A stretch of DNA of 64,000 nucleotides from Planctomycetota bacterium (GCA_024229395.1 JAAESM010000033.1:1-64000), one strand, 5' to 3'; shown: positions 52,795 to 60,752, counted from the stretch's first letter. The notes: generated from the sequence alone by a model not told the origin. A program made the numbers and translations.

Positions 52795-53411
52795 GGCTGA
52801 TTGATATCTCGCCTACGCTGAGTCCGCGCACTGCGGTGTGGCCGGGCGATGTGCCTTTCTCGCGTGACGTCTGTATGGATACCGATTCCGGTGACCATAT
52901 GACCTTAAGTAGCATCAACGCGACGGTGCACCTCGGTGCGCACGCTGATGCGCCGAACCATTACCGCCCGCAATCACCCGGCATCGGCGAACGTGCTTTG
53001 GAGCGTTACTACGGGCACTGCCAAGTACTGCGCGTTGCGTTGCCGCGCGGCGAGCGGATCCGCCCTCAGCATTTGCAAGAAGCCATCACTTCAAGCCGAG
53101 TGTTGTTCCACACCGGCAGCTTTCCAAACCCGGATCAGTGGAACAGTGATTTCAACGCACTTAGCGCTGAGTTGGTCCATCTGTTGGCCGCCCAAGGCGT
53201 GGAGCTGGTTGGCATCGATACACCGTCGGTTGACTTACAAGAAGACAAACAGCTCGAGTCACATCAAGCCATCGCCGAGCATGACATGGCGATCCTGGAA
53301 GGGCTGGTCCTGGAAAGTGTGCAGCCCGGCGAGTACACGCTGTGCGCTCTGCCACTGAAGATTGAGGCTGCCGACGCCTCTCCAGTGCGCGCAATCCTGA
53401 TTACCGAATAG
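52791..53411 (+). CDS. kynB: kynurenine formamidase
   Basis: 206 aa, a cyclase-family metal-dependent hydrolase. The start MRLIDISPTLSPRTAVWPGD and the metal-binding motif HLGAHADAPNHY (His47, His51, Asp53, His57) are those of bacterial KynB, with a second set near ESHQAIAEHDMAILEG. It removes formate from N-formylkynurenine to give kynurenine. It is the last gene of the operon and works directly after the first gene product. Confidence 0.92.
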   Translation: MRLIDISPTLSPRTAVWPGDVPFSRDVCMDTDSGDHMTLSSINATVHLGAHADAPNHYRPQSPGIGERALERYYGHCQVLRVALPRGERIRPQHLQEAITSSRVLFHTGSFPNPDQWNSDFNALSAELVHLLAAQGVELVGIDTPSVDLQEDKQLESHQAIAEHDMAILEGLVLESVQPGEYTLCALPLKIEAADASPVRAILITE

Positions 53412-53426
53412 GTTTTCTGGGGTGGA

Positions 53427-53696
53427 TCAGGGGGTCTTGCGTTCCTGAGACCATCGTGCCACGACGGAGCTCATGACCTGCTCGAAGTCCTCTGGAAGCT
53501 CCTCTTGGAGGCTGCTGCGGCTCAACGCACGAATCTGTTGGTATTGGCGCAAATATACCCTGCATTTGGGACACATCATCAAATGCCCTTTAACCAGCAT
53601 GCGGTCCCAGATGCCCACCTCACGATTGAGATAGCGGTCTAGGTGGTCGTAAAAGGCTACGACAGCGGAACAGCAGGGAGTCAGGCATGCAGGCAT
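53427..53696 (-). CDS. small zinc-finger (anti-sigma-type) protein
   Basis: 89 aa from the ATG at 53696 (MPACLTPCCSAVVAFYDHL); an in-frame TTG at 53744 would add 16 residues. The HxxxCxxC signature is HLMMCPKC (zf-HC2-like), the zinc-binding module of anti-sigma factors. No membrane segment follows and no ECF sigma gene is adjacent, so the partner, if any, is elsewhere. The start has no clear ribosome-binding site. Confidence 0.6.
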   Translation of the reverse strand: MPACLTPCCSAVVAFYDHLDRYLNREVGIWDRMLVKGHLMMCPKCRVYLRQYQQIRALSRSSLQEELPEDFEQVMSSVVARWSQERKTP

Positions 53697-53830
53697 ACCG
53701 ACTTCGTTCACGGTGCCCCATTGTGACAACAAATCGAAAAACAAGCCTAGGAGATTACGCTAACCCGGAACCTAATCCGTATGCTTTTATTGCTACCAGC
53801 CGGACTCTCCGGTTCCCTGCACATCGAATC

Positions 53831-54559
53831 ATGAAAACCAGCACAACAATTTCCCTCGCCGTAGTTTGTCTCGTTGCCTTCATGGGCATGCCAGGCACCA
53901 GCTATGCCCAGACTGAAAAGGATGGCAAGGCCGAAGCGACCGAGCGCCAAGATGCGGATGTGGGTTCGCTCAAGAAGACTCACGAGTCCAACACCAAGCA
54001 AGCTGAAGGCGAGAAGCCAAGCGGCAAGGCTGGCAAGGCCGTTCGGCAGAACAAGGAGCTCATGAAGGAGCTCTCAAAGGAGATGAACGCTTACACCCAC
54101 AACCAAGCTCGTCTAAAGCGCGGTCGTGCGGTTGCGACCAAGAACAAGGACGAAGCCCTGGCCAAGAAGGTCGAGGACCTTGAACCAAAGGTCGAGGCCA
54201 AGCACAAGGAGGAGATGGCTAGGCTTCATAAGAAGTACGGTGAAAAGGAAGTCAACGCTGCTGCCGAGATCCTTGAGAATGAGCGCAAGCGTGGCAAGTC
54301 GGGTAAAGCCCATCGCGCTGGCGCCAACAAAAAGAAGAAGCAAAAGCAGGACAACGGCGCCAGCAAAAAGGAAGGTCAAGATGGCGATGGCAAATTGAAA
54401 GGTCTTGATAATGCCAAGGTCAAGAGTGAAGGCAAGGTCCAAGGCAAGATCAAGAGCAAAGACAAAACCAAGAGCAAAGACAAAACCAAAGGCAAAGACA
54501 AAACCAAAGGCAAAGACAAAACCAAAGGCAAAGACAAAACCAAAGGCAAGGGAAACTAA
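53831..54559 (+). CDS. exported Lys-rich protein with C-terminal tandem repeats
   Basis: 242 aa from the ATG at 53831, which opens a signal peptide (MKTSTTISLAVVCLVAFMG ... SYAQ). The mature protein is strongly basic and helical (KELMKELSKEMNAYTHNQARLKRG, EKEVNAAAEILENERKRGKSG). It ends in near-identical GKDKTK units (18 bp each). No known domain. It could bind nucleic acid, polyanions or cell-surface polymers; this is a guess from composition. The repeat number may vary between strains. Confidence 0.65.
   Translation: MKTSTTISLAVVCLVAFMGMPGTSYAQTEKDGKAEATERQDADVGSLKKTHESNTKQAEGEKPSGKAGKAVRQNKELMKELSKEMNAYTHNQARLKRGRAVATKNKDEALAKKVEDLEPKVEAKHKEEMARLHKKYGEKEVNAAAEILENERKRGKSGKAHRAGANKKKKQKQDNGASKKEGQDGDGKLKGLDNAKVKSEGKVQGKIKSKDKTKSKDKTKGKDKTKGKDKTKGKDKTKGKGN
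54455..54544 (+). repeat. five 18-bp tandem repeats encoding S/G-KDKTK
   Basis: Five consecutive units of AGCAAAGACAAAACCAAG or GGCAAAGACAAAACCAAA, differing at only two positions, inside the 3' end of the Lys-rich gene. The reading frame is kept by the 18-bp unit. Confidence 0.95.
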
Positions 54560-54602
54560 GGTCACCTGCGCCCATAACCCCAACTAGCTCAGCCCCAGAA
54601 AA

Positions 54603-54806
54603 ATGAAAAACACCATCACTCTGATCTTGGCCGGCACACTGATGCTGGCGTGCTCTGGCGACTCCAAAGACGACGCCGACACCAATGCCCTCGAGATCGA
54701 TGTCGTCACTGCAGAAGATGCAGATGTGGCCGCTGCGGAAACCATGAAGGATTCCGATTCCGCGAACGCGGAAATCGACAAGATGACCAAGGAGTTCGAG
54801 GACTAA
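54603..54806 (+). CDS. small acidic lipoprotein
   Basis: 67 aa. The signal ends in the lipobox LMLAC (Cys17). The mature part is about 50 residues, very rich in Asp, Glu and Ala (DDADTNALEIDVVTAEDADVAAAE), with no fold I recognise. It follows the Lys-rich protein by 43 nt, and opposite charge could let the two interact, but this is speculation. The last 4 bp overlap the end of the convergent helicase gene. Confidence 0.65.
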   Translation: MKNTITLILAGTLMLACSGDSKDDADTNALEIDVVTAEDADVAAAETMKDSDSANAEIDKMTKEFED

Positions 54807-56914
54807 GACCTCGGTTTCTTGCGCCGACGCTGTTCCGGGCGTTGGTCAGGCGCTGCAGTTTCTTCGGAGGCTGCAGCGCCTTCTTCTTGCTCAACCGCGG
54901 GCTTCTCGGCGCTGTCTTCCTTTGCAGGACCATCTTCCAAGCCCAGCTCTGCGCGTACATCGATCGGGCCACGGTAAAGACATTCGATCGCGGTCGAAGT
55001 GGTCTCGGCAAGATCCGGATGCGAATCGCCGACCAGCTTCTGCAGATGACGCAGGTACTGCACGGTCATGCGCGCGACGCGCACGAAGTCGCCCGGTGCC
55101 GCATTGGTGAAGCGCGCTAGTTCCGGAAAGGGGCGGCCCATTGCGTACTCATAGATCGCCGGACTCATGGCCTCGTCGATTTGCTTAATTGAAGCGGACA
55201 AGCCGGAGTCCACCTCGCGTTCGATGGCGTAATCGATCACGCGCTTGGCATGACGCAGAGTGCCACGCATAGGACGCAAGGCATTGCGCCAGTATTCATC
55301 CCGACGTCGGCCTTCGTGAATGACTGCTGCAATCAGACCGCACAAAGCGGGTGGATCGATATCTTCGAACACGCCTTCGTAGAGCAACTCGGTGAGTTGA
55401 ATCTCATAGCCGAACAGGTGCAAGCAAGTGCGGCCGCGGGCCAGGATCTCGCGCTCGCCGCGGATATAGCCCATTTCCTCGAGGAAGCGGAAACGCTTGT
55501 TGAGGATGGCGCGCATGCGGCGTCGGTTTTGTTCCTCGCGTTTGCTCGAATGCTCGCGCGCCTGGAAGGCGGCGAAACTGTTCTCCCACACTTCCGCGGC
55601 GTAATCACGCCCGGCCATGCCGTGCAGGTGCACCAATGTGGCGTAGTCGAGATTGAAGCGCGAGGTAATCGGTTCGACGCGTCCGGCTTGGATGCGGTGG
55701 ATCGGTGCCTCAAGAACATCTTCCATCTCCAGCACCGAATAGACCAAGCCTTCGCTATCCATACCCAGGCGGCCCGCACGGCCTGCCATCTGCATGTAAT
55801 CGCGGGTGCGCATGTAATCGAAATCGACGCCGTCGAACTTGGTCAGACTGTCGAAGATCACCGCCCGCGCTGGCATATTGATGCCCAGGGCAAAGGTCTC
55901 GGTGGTGTAGAGCAGCTTGACCAGGCCGGTCGCGAACAGGCGCTCGACCATCTCCTTCTGTAGCGGCAGCATGCCCGCATGATGGAAGCCGACACCGCGA
56001 GCCAACATGCCGCGCAGTTCTCCCATCGGTCCGCCCTTATCGTCGAAGCCGAACTCGGCACGACCTGCTTCCCATTGTTCGTTGAAGGCAGCGGCCTCGG
56101 CCTTGCTGGTCAAACGACGTTTGCGTGAGACCTTGCGTGCTTTGGTCTCGCATAAGCGGCGCGAGAAACAGAAGTACAGGATCGGCAAACGCTCATCCTT
56201 GACCAGTTCATCAAGCAGCGGATTGTCGTCGCGCATCTTGTAGGCGCGATCCTTCTTGTGCGACTTGAAGCGTGCACGCACCGGCTTCAAACGACTCGGT
56301 GGGAAGACGCCTGCTTTGGGGTGATAGAGGAAGTGCTTCAACGGCACCGGGCGATTGGTTTCCTCAACCACCGTCACCGGACGCTCGCGCACACGCTCCA
56401 ACCAAGCAGCAAACTGACCGAGATTGTCGATCGTTGCTGACAGAGCCACGATGATCACATCCTTGGGCAGGAACATTAAAGTCTCTTCCCACACTGATCC
56501 GCGGTCCGGGTCGTCCATGAAGTGGACCTCGTCGAAGACAACCACGCCGACATCGCTCAATTGCGAGGCATCCTCAACCAAGGTGTTGCGCAGGATCTCA
56601 GTGGTCATCACCAGCACGCGGCCCCCCGAATTCAAGGTGATGTCGCCCGTCGACAGACCAACACTGTGGATCTCGGGGTCGGCGGTGAAGTCGCGGAACT
56701 TCTGGTTACTCAACGCCTTGATCGGCGCGGTGTACAAGGCGCGCGTCCCTTGCTTCTGCGCCAAGTGAATGGCGTATTCGGCGACCAGTGTCTTGCCGGC
56801 ACCCGTGGGGGCGGCGACCAACACGTTGTGGTCGGTATCCAAAGCCGCGGCTGCCTTGCGTTGGAATGTCGACAAGGTGAAGCCTTTGAACTCCGTCGGC
56901 CCGTGAACCATCAT
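54803..56914 (-). CDS. DEAD/DEAH-box helicase, Ski2/HelY-like
   Basis: 703 aa from the ATG at 56914. RecA-like domain 1 has GFTLSTFQRKAAAAL, Walker A AAPTGAGKT, motif Ia APIKALSNQK and DEVH box VVFDEVHFMDD, then SAT (ALSATIDN). Domain 2 has GVGFHHAGMLP, LYTTETFALGINMPA and QMAGRAGRLGMD. The C-terminal part resembles the helical DSHCT-like region of Ski2/Mtr4/HelY RNA helicases. The chosen start is supported by TTGACC-N17-CATGCT ending 6 nt upstream; the longest frame (to 57055) would run into the divergent gene. A likely RNA-remodelling enzyme. The tail is acidic then basic (EQRRRKKPRS). Confidence 0.88.
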   Translation of the reverse strand: MMVHGPTEFKGFTLSTFQRKAAAALDTDHNVLVAAPTGAGKTLVAEYAIHLAQKQGTRALYTAPIKALSNQKFRDFTADPEIHSVGLSTGDITLNSGGRVLVMTTEILRNTLVEDASQLSDVGVVVFDEVHFMDDPDRGSVWEETLMFLPKDVIIVALSATIDNLGQFAAWLERVRERPVTVVEETNRPVPLKHFLYHPKAGVFPPSRLKPVRARFKSHKKDRAYKMRDDNPLLDELVKDERLPILYFCFSRRLCETKARKVSRKRRLTSKAEAAAFNEQWEAGRAEFGFDDKGGPMGELRGMLARGVGFHHAGMLPLQKEMVERLFATGLVKLLYTTETFALGINMPARAVIFDSLTKFDGVDFDYMRTRDYMQMAGRAGRLGMDSEGLVYSVLEMEDVLEAPIHRIQAGRVEPITSRFNLDYATLVHLHGMAGRDYAAEVWENSFAAFQAREHSSKREEQNRRRMRAILNKRFRFLEEMGYIRGEREILARGRTCLHLFGYEIQLTELLYEGVFEDIDPPALCGLIAAVIHEGRRRDEYWRNALRPMRGTLRHAKRVIDYAIEREVDSGLSASIKQIDEAMSPAIYEYAMGRPFPELARFTNAAPGDFVRVARMTVQYLRHLQKLVGDSHPDLAETTSTAIECLYRGPIDVRAELGLEDGPAKEDSAEKPAVEQEEGAAASEETAAPDQRPEQRRRKKPRS

Positions 56915-56920
56915 GGCCCT

Positions 56921-56949
56921 AGCATGGGTGGATGGTGAGGCGCGGTCAA
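56921..56949 (-). promoter_or_regulatory. candidate helicase promoter
   Basis: On the minus strand TTGACC (56944-56949), 17 nt and CATGCT (56921-56926), ending 6 nt before the ATG at 56914. The -35 is good, the -10 poor. Confidence 0.4.
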
Positions 56950-56951
56950 GG

Positions 56952-56957
56952 TAGAAC
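56952..56957 (+). promoter_or_regulatory. candidate -10 element of the exported protein gene
   Basis: TAGAAC ends 6 nt before the ATG at 56964 and has no Shine-Dalgarno after it. It abuts the divergent helicase promoter. Confidence 0.35.
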
Positions 56958-56963
56958 AAGCGG

Positions 56964-57845
56964 ATGGGAATCTTCACCCGCACCCCGTCGGTGGCTGTCG
57001 CGGTCCTTTTGGGCCTGATGGCAAGCACGCCTAGTTGTGGCAAGGCCTTAGACAATCAGGAGCCGCGAGCGCTGGGGGAGTATCAGAACCATCAACTGCC
57101 GGCTTACCCAGGTGGCTTTCCGCCAGCTTGGGCTGCCCAGTTTCATCTGACCATGACCAACGCGCCAAAGGTGCAGATTGCCGATCCGTCGTCCACCGCT
57201 GTGGTGCGCGACCTCATGTTGCAGATGGCTTGGGTGGATCCTGAATCAGTAGTGGTCTTGCCAGCCTTGCCGCAGGGATTGCGATTGGTCTACCAGCCGC
57301 ATACGCCAGTGCTGGCGCTGGCACGTGGCGACCGCCCGATTGCCATGCTGTCGGAGAAGCGTGGCACAGTCCTGCCTGAAGGCATCTCTGAGGCGACCAT
57401 GCGTAAATACATCCGCATTCCTCTGGATGAGGGAGTGGACGTGCCACCAGCGGGGCAAGTTTCCTCCGACCCAGTGGTCCAAGAGGCGTATCGGTTGTGG
57501 CCCGAGGTCGACACCATTGTTCAGAACACCGGCTTGACGGTGGTCGCTCTCCAGCGCAAGCTGCACTATCCCACAAACGCTAAAGGAGTTGCGCCTGCCA
57601 TGTCGTTCATACTCGACTCTGGGGTCGAGATTAGTTGGGGCCGTGCTCGAGATACGCCGGATGAATTTTCCACGAATTCTTTGGGCGGGCCGCTGACCAT
57701 GAGCCAGAAGGCAGTGCGCCTGATTGCGGTCTTGAAGCAATATCCAGAACTGGCAGGCGTCGGTAGAGTGGTGCTAGACGAGCCTGAGGCCAAGGTTTTT
57801 GACCCGCGCGGGGTTCGTTTGCCCCTAACTGGAGACATTCGCTAG
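56964..57845 (+). CDS. exported protein of unknown function
   Basis: 293 aa. An N-terminal hydrophobic stretch (VAVAVLLGLMASTPSC) may be a signal or lipoprotein signal. The body is rich in Pro and beta strands (PDPSSTAVVRDLMLQ-like segments, LRLVYQPHTPVLALARGDRPIAML), and the C-terminus (AVRLIAVLKQYPELAGVGRVVLDEPEAK) loosely resembles the end of FtsQ/DivIB periplasmic domains, but the POTRA part cannot be proven by eye. It lies between the divergent helicase and rplM. Function unknown. Confidence 0.6.
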   Translation: MGIFTRTPSVAVAVLLGLMASTPSCGKALDNQEPRALGEYQNHQLPAYPGGFPPAWAAQFHLTMTNAPKVQIADPSSTAVVRDLMLQMAWVDPESVVVLPALPQGLRLVYQPHTPVLALARGDRPIAMLSEKRGTVLPEGISEATMRKYIRIPLDEGVDVPPAGQVSSDPVVQEAYRLWPEVDTIVQNTGLTVVALQRKLHYPTNAKGVAPAMSFILDSGVEISWGRARDTPDEFSTNSLGGPLTMSQKAVRLIAVLKQYPELAGVGRVVLDEPEAKVFDPRGVRLPLTGDIR

Positions 57846-57908
57846 ACCCTAGGGTGTGGGGAGCCCAGAGTGCTCCGCGGTGCCCGGTCAGCTAATTGGG
57901 GTTCCTAC

Positions 57909-57937
57909 TTGCCGAGAGCGCCAAGGTGGTCTAGAAT
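57909..57937 (+). promoter_or_regulatory. rplM-rpsI promoter
   Basis: TTGCCG (57909-57914), 17 nt and TAGAAT (57932-57937). A leader of about 33 nt with a GGAAAGGAAG ribosome-binding site precedes rplM, so this operon, unlike many genes here, has a conventional leader. Confidence 0.65.
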
Positions 57938-57976
57938 GCTCGGCCATTTCGGCGGAGAACCGCCCTGGAAAGGAAG

Positions 57977-58408
57977 ATGCGTCAAAAGACCTCTCATTTG
58001 AATTCGATGACCTATGCCCGTGAGTGGCACTTGGTCGATGCCGAGAACCAAACTCTCGGCCGCATGGCAACACGTATTGCCATGATCCTCATGGGCAAGC
58101 ACAAGCCGACGCACTCGGATCACTTCGATTGCGGCGACAATATTGTGGTTGTTAACGCCGAGAAGGTCCGCGTCAGCGGTCGTAAGGCAGAGGAGAAGAC
58201 CTACGCACGCGTCACTGGTTACCCAGGTGGTCGTCGTGAAGACTCTTACTCGGAGATGATTGAGGAGCACCCTCATCGCGTCATCCAGAAAGCAGTCAAG
58301 CGTATGTTGCCTAAGAACAAGTTGGGCCGTCAACTCATCAAGAAGCTCCACGTCTATGGTGGCCCGGAGCATCCACACGTCGCTCAACAGCCCAAGCCGC
58401 TCGTCTAG
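57977..58408 (+). CDS. rplM: 50S ribosomal protein L13
   Basis: 143 aa. Conserved L13 segments are present: REWHLVDAENQTLGRMATRIA, GKHKPTHSDHFDCGDNIVVVNA, RVSGRKAEEKTYARVTGYPGG and KAVKRMLPKNKLGRQLIKKLHVYGG. The start has a GGAAAGGAAG site 0-3 nt upstream of the ATG region. rpsI follows after 12 nt, the usual L13-S9 operon. Confidence 0.97.
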   Translation: MRQKTSHLNSMTYAREWHLVDAENQTLGRMATRIAMILMGKHKPTHSDHFDCGDNIVVVNAEKVRVSGRKAEEKTYARVTGYPGGRREDSYSEMIEEHPHRVIQKAVKRMLPKNKLGRQLIKKLHVYGGPEHPHVAQQPKPLV

Positions 58409-58420
58409 TAGCGCAGCCTG

Positions 58421-58954
58421 ATGGAAGAAAACAAAACTGAAAACGAAGCCGAGCCTGTCCTAACCATGGATGGTTCCGGTGTCGCAACTGAATCGGTCGC
58501 AGGCGAAGGCGAAGAAGTCGTCGTTGAAGTCGACCCGACCGGTCGTCTGATCGAGTCCTCCAAGTCTGGTGGTTTCCACTGGGGCACCGGCCGTCGTAAG
58601 AACGCCGTCGCTCGGGTGCGTGTCCGTCCAGGTTCGGGTGAGTTCATCGTCAACGGCAAGGTCCTGAACGATTACTTCCCACGTGGTCTGGATCAGTCCA
58701 TGTGCCAGTCGCCGTTGAGAACCCTCGAGACCGGTGCCAAGGTCGACGTCTTCGTGAACACCCACGGCGGTGGCAACACCGGTCAAGCTGGTGCGGTTCG
58801 CATGGGCCTCGGTCGTGCTTTGCTGGCCCTCTACCCAGATGCCCACCGCACTCTGGCAGAAGCTGGCCACTTCACGCGTGACCCACGAATGGTGGAACGT
58901 AAGAAGTACGGTCGTCACGGCGCACGTCGCGGCCACCAGTGGGGCAAGCGCTAA
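58421..58954 (+). CDS. rpsI: 30S ribosomal protein S9 with acidic N-terminal extension
   Basis: 177 aa, longer than the usual 130. The S9 core starts at about residue 50 (GTGRRKNAVARVRVRPGSGEFIVNG) and ends with RKKYGRHGARRGHQWGKR, the C-terminal tail that reaches the P site. The first 48 residues are acidic (ENEAEPVLTMDGSGVATES, GEGEEVVVEVD) and not part of normal S9. There is no internal ATG at the core start, so the extension is probably made. Terminated by the hairpin at 58975. Confidence 0.95.
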   Translation: MEENKTENEAEPVLTMDGSGVATESVAGEGEEVVVEVDPTGRLIESSKSGGFHWGTGRRKNAVARVRVRPGSGEFIVNGKVLNDYFPRGLDQSMCQSPLRTLETGAKVDVFVNTHGGGNTGQAGAVRMGLGRALLALYPDAHRTLAEAGHFTRDPRMVERKKYGRHGARRGHQWGKR

Positions 58955-58974
58955 ACCCAGCCTTTCCTCCTTAC

Positions 58975-59010
58975 AAGACCGTCGGTTTATCCCGACGGTC
59001 TTCTTTTTTT
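58975..59010 (+). terminator. rho-independent terminator after rpsI
   Basis: AAGACCGTCGG and CCGACGGTCTT form a perfect 11-bp stem with a 6-nt loop, followed by CTTTTTTTT. It ends the rplM-rpsI transcript. Confidence 0.95.
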
Positions 59011-59063
59011 TGCGGTTCCGGTTTGGAAGCTGGCTTCGCCGCGCTAATCTGATAGTCGAATCC

Positions 59064-59069
59064 TAGAAT
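59064..59069 (+). promoter_or_regulatory. candidate -10 element of yebC
   Basis: TAGAAT ends 6 nt before the ATG at 59076 with no ribosome-binding site in between. No convincing -35. Confidence 0.4.
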
Positions 59070-59075
59070 CGAAAC

Positions 59076-59804
59076 ATGGCAGGCCACTCTCACTGGGCAA
59101 ACATCCAGCGCACCAAGTCCAAGGTGGACGCAAAGCGCGGGAAAGTTTTTAGTCGATGGGCAAAGCTCATCATGGCGGCTGCACGCACTGGCGGCAGCGA
59201 TATGAGCATGAACCTCGCACTGCGTTACGCAGTGGATCGCGCCAAGGCTGACAACATGCCAAAGGACTCGATCGAGCGCGCCATCAAGAAAGGTGCCGGC
59301 GAGTTGGATGGCCAGGTCCTGGAAGAAGTCGTCTACGAGGCCTACGCCAACGGTGGCATTGCCATCATCATCGAGGCGCTGACCGATAATCGTAACCGCA
59401 CGGCCTCGAACGTCCGCACCGCGCTCACCAAGCGTGGCGGCCAGATGGCCAACAGCGGTTCGGTGGCTTTCATGTTCAAGCGCAAGTCGACCTTCGTGCT
59501 GAACCGCGAAGGCCTCGATGAAGAAGAGTTGATGGACGTCGCCCTGGAAGCAGGTGCAGAGGACATCGATACCGAAGAGACAGAGGTCTTCGGCGTGGAG
59601 GGAGAACCTGAAAACTTCATGACCCTGACCACTGCTTTTGCCGATAAAGGATGGGTGCCGCTTGATGCTGGTTTGCGTTATGTGCCGGACAACTATGTCC
59701 CGGTCGATGACGATGCCGCAGAGAAGCTGCAAAACCTCGTCGACCTGCTCGAGGAAGACGACGACGTCCAAGCCGTACACCACAACGCCGAGTTCCCAGA
59801 ATAA
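59076..59804 (+). CDS. yebC: YebC/PmpR-family protein
   Basis: 242 aa, standard length. The start MAGHSHWANIQRTKSKVDAKRGKVFSRW and later NMPKDSIERAIKKGAGE, YEAYANGGIAIIIEALTDNRNRTASNVR and GSVAFMFKRKS are conserved in the family. YebC proteins were named transcription regulators; later work links them to translation of proline-rich stretches. A degenerate GGDEF gene follows after 3 nt. Confidence 0.95.
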   Translation: MAGHSHWANIQRTKSKVDAKRGKVFSRWAKLIMAAARTGGSDMSMNLALRYAVDRAKADNMPKDSIERAIKKGAGELDGQVLEEVVYEAYANGGIAIIIEALTDNRNRTASNVRTALTKRGGQMANSGSVAFMFKRKSTFVLNREGLDEEELMDVALEAGAEDIDTEETEVFGVEGEPENFMTLTTAFADKGWVPLDAGLRYVPDNYVPVDDDAAEKLQNLVDLLEEDDDVQAVHHNAEFPE

Positions 59805-59807
59805 GAA

Positions 59808-60719
59808 ATGCCTGCCCGCTCCCTGACCATCTTGTCGGCTGACGCCGCCGTTCTTGAAGCCTGTCAAAGTGCTGCTGCCAGCGCTGCTTCGGCAGTCAGT
59901 GGTTTCACTGTCATCAACAGCCTCAGTCAGCTTTCTGCAGTGGGCACCATCGAAGGCCTGGTGGTCGTCGACCCAACCTTCATCGCGCCCCTCAGCGTTC
60001 AGGAATGGGCACTTGGATTCCTGCGCGAACACCGCGCCTTGTTGTTCCTGCTCACCACCGGCGATGTCGCCGACGCCGATGGCCTGGCTCGCTTCGTCGG
60101 TGCCCAAGGTGCTCTGGCAATCCCAGTCAACAGCGAAGCCTTGGCCGAGCGCCTTGCTTCGCCATTCGGTGCACCTACTGGCGTGCGCCCAGATGCACTA
60201 CCGGTTCCTGATGCGGCAGCCTTGAGCCAGTCGATCGGCGAGATCCTGAAGGGCCGCGAGCCAGAAGCGCGCGAGCGTTTCCTTGATGCCGTAGCTGATA
60301 GCGAAACCGGACTGCACACCCCAGAGTTTTGGGAACACCGCCTCGAGGAAGAGTTCAAGCGTTCGAGCCGCTTCCGCTTCCCACTCGGTCTAGCCTCCTT
60401 CAGCTGGGATGGCGAAGTCGATGAGGATGTACTCCTGGATCTAGCCGGCATCCTGCTGCTCGACACGCGCGATGTCGATGTCGCCACGCACATTGGTGCA
60501 CGCACTTTGGTCGCCATGTTGCCGCACACCGGCCCAGAGGGCACGCGTCAGTTCGCGGAGCGTGTCTGGACCGCCATGAAGGCGCGCGGCCTACGTGATC
60601 TACTCGGTGAGCCTCTGGATATGGAGTTCTCTGTGGCTGTCGCCCCAGATTCCAGTATCGCCAACTCGCGAGCCTTCCTGGCTTCGGTGTTGCCTCAGGG
60701 CAGTACCACCACCGCCTAG
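59808..60719 (+). CDS. protein with degenerate receiver-like and GGDEF-like domains
   Basis: 303 aa. Residues 1-125 look like a receiver-type Rossmann fold without the phospho-Asp (VVVDPTFIAPLSVQEWALGFL). The C-terminal half follows the GGDEF pattern (DSETGLHTPEFWEHRLEEEFKRSSRFRFPLGLASFSW), but the active-site GGDEF is replaced by GARTL in THIGARTLVAMLPHTG, so it should not make c-di-GMP. Such proteins may bind nucleotides or partner proteins. It starts 3 nt after yebC and is probably translated with it. Confidence 0.65.
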   Translation: MPARSLTILSADAAVLEACQSAAASAASAVSGFTVINSLSQLSAVGTIEGLVVVDPTFIAPLSVQEWALGFLREHRALLFLLTTGDVADADGLARFVGAQGALAIPVNSEALAERLASPFGAPTGVRPDALPVPDAAALSQSIGEILKGREPEARERFLDAVADSETGLHTPEFWEHRLEEEFKRSSRFRFPLGLASFSWDGEVDEDVLLDLAGILLLDTRDVDVATHIGARTLVAMLPHTGPEGTRQFAERVWTAMKARGLRDLLGEPLDMEFSVAVAPDSSIANSRAFLASVLPQGSTTTA

Positions 60720-60752
60720 GGCCCTTTGCGGTTGGTGGGGTGCGCTCCGCGG

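Noticed and set aside
45058-53411. Operon as an ordinary 3-hydroxyanthranilate (nba-type) pathway
   Set aside because: The cupin dioxygenase, the decarboxylase, kynureninase and the FAD-type kynurenine monooxygenase are all missing, while a 2-aminophenol-type dioxygenase pair, an LLM monooxygenase and an asparaginase-like gene are present.
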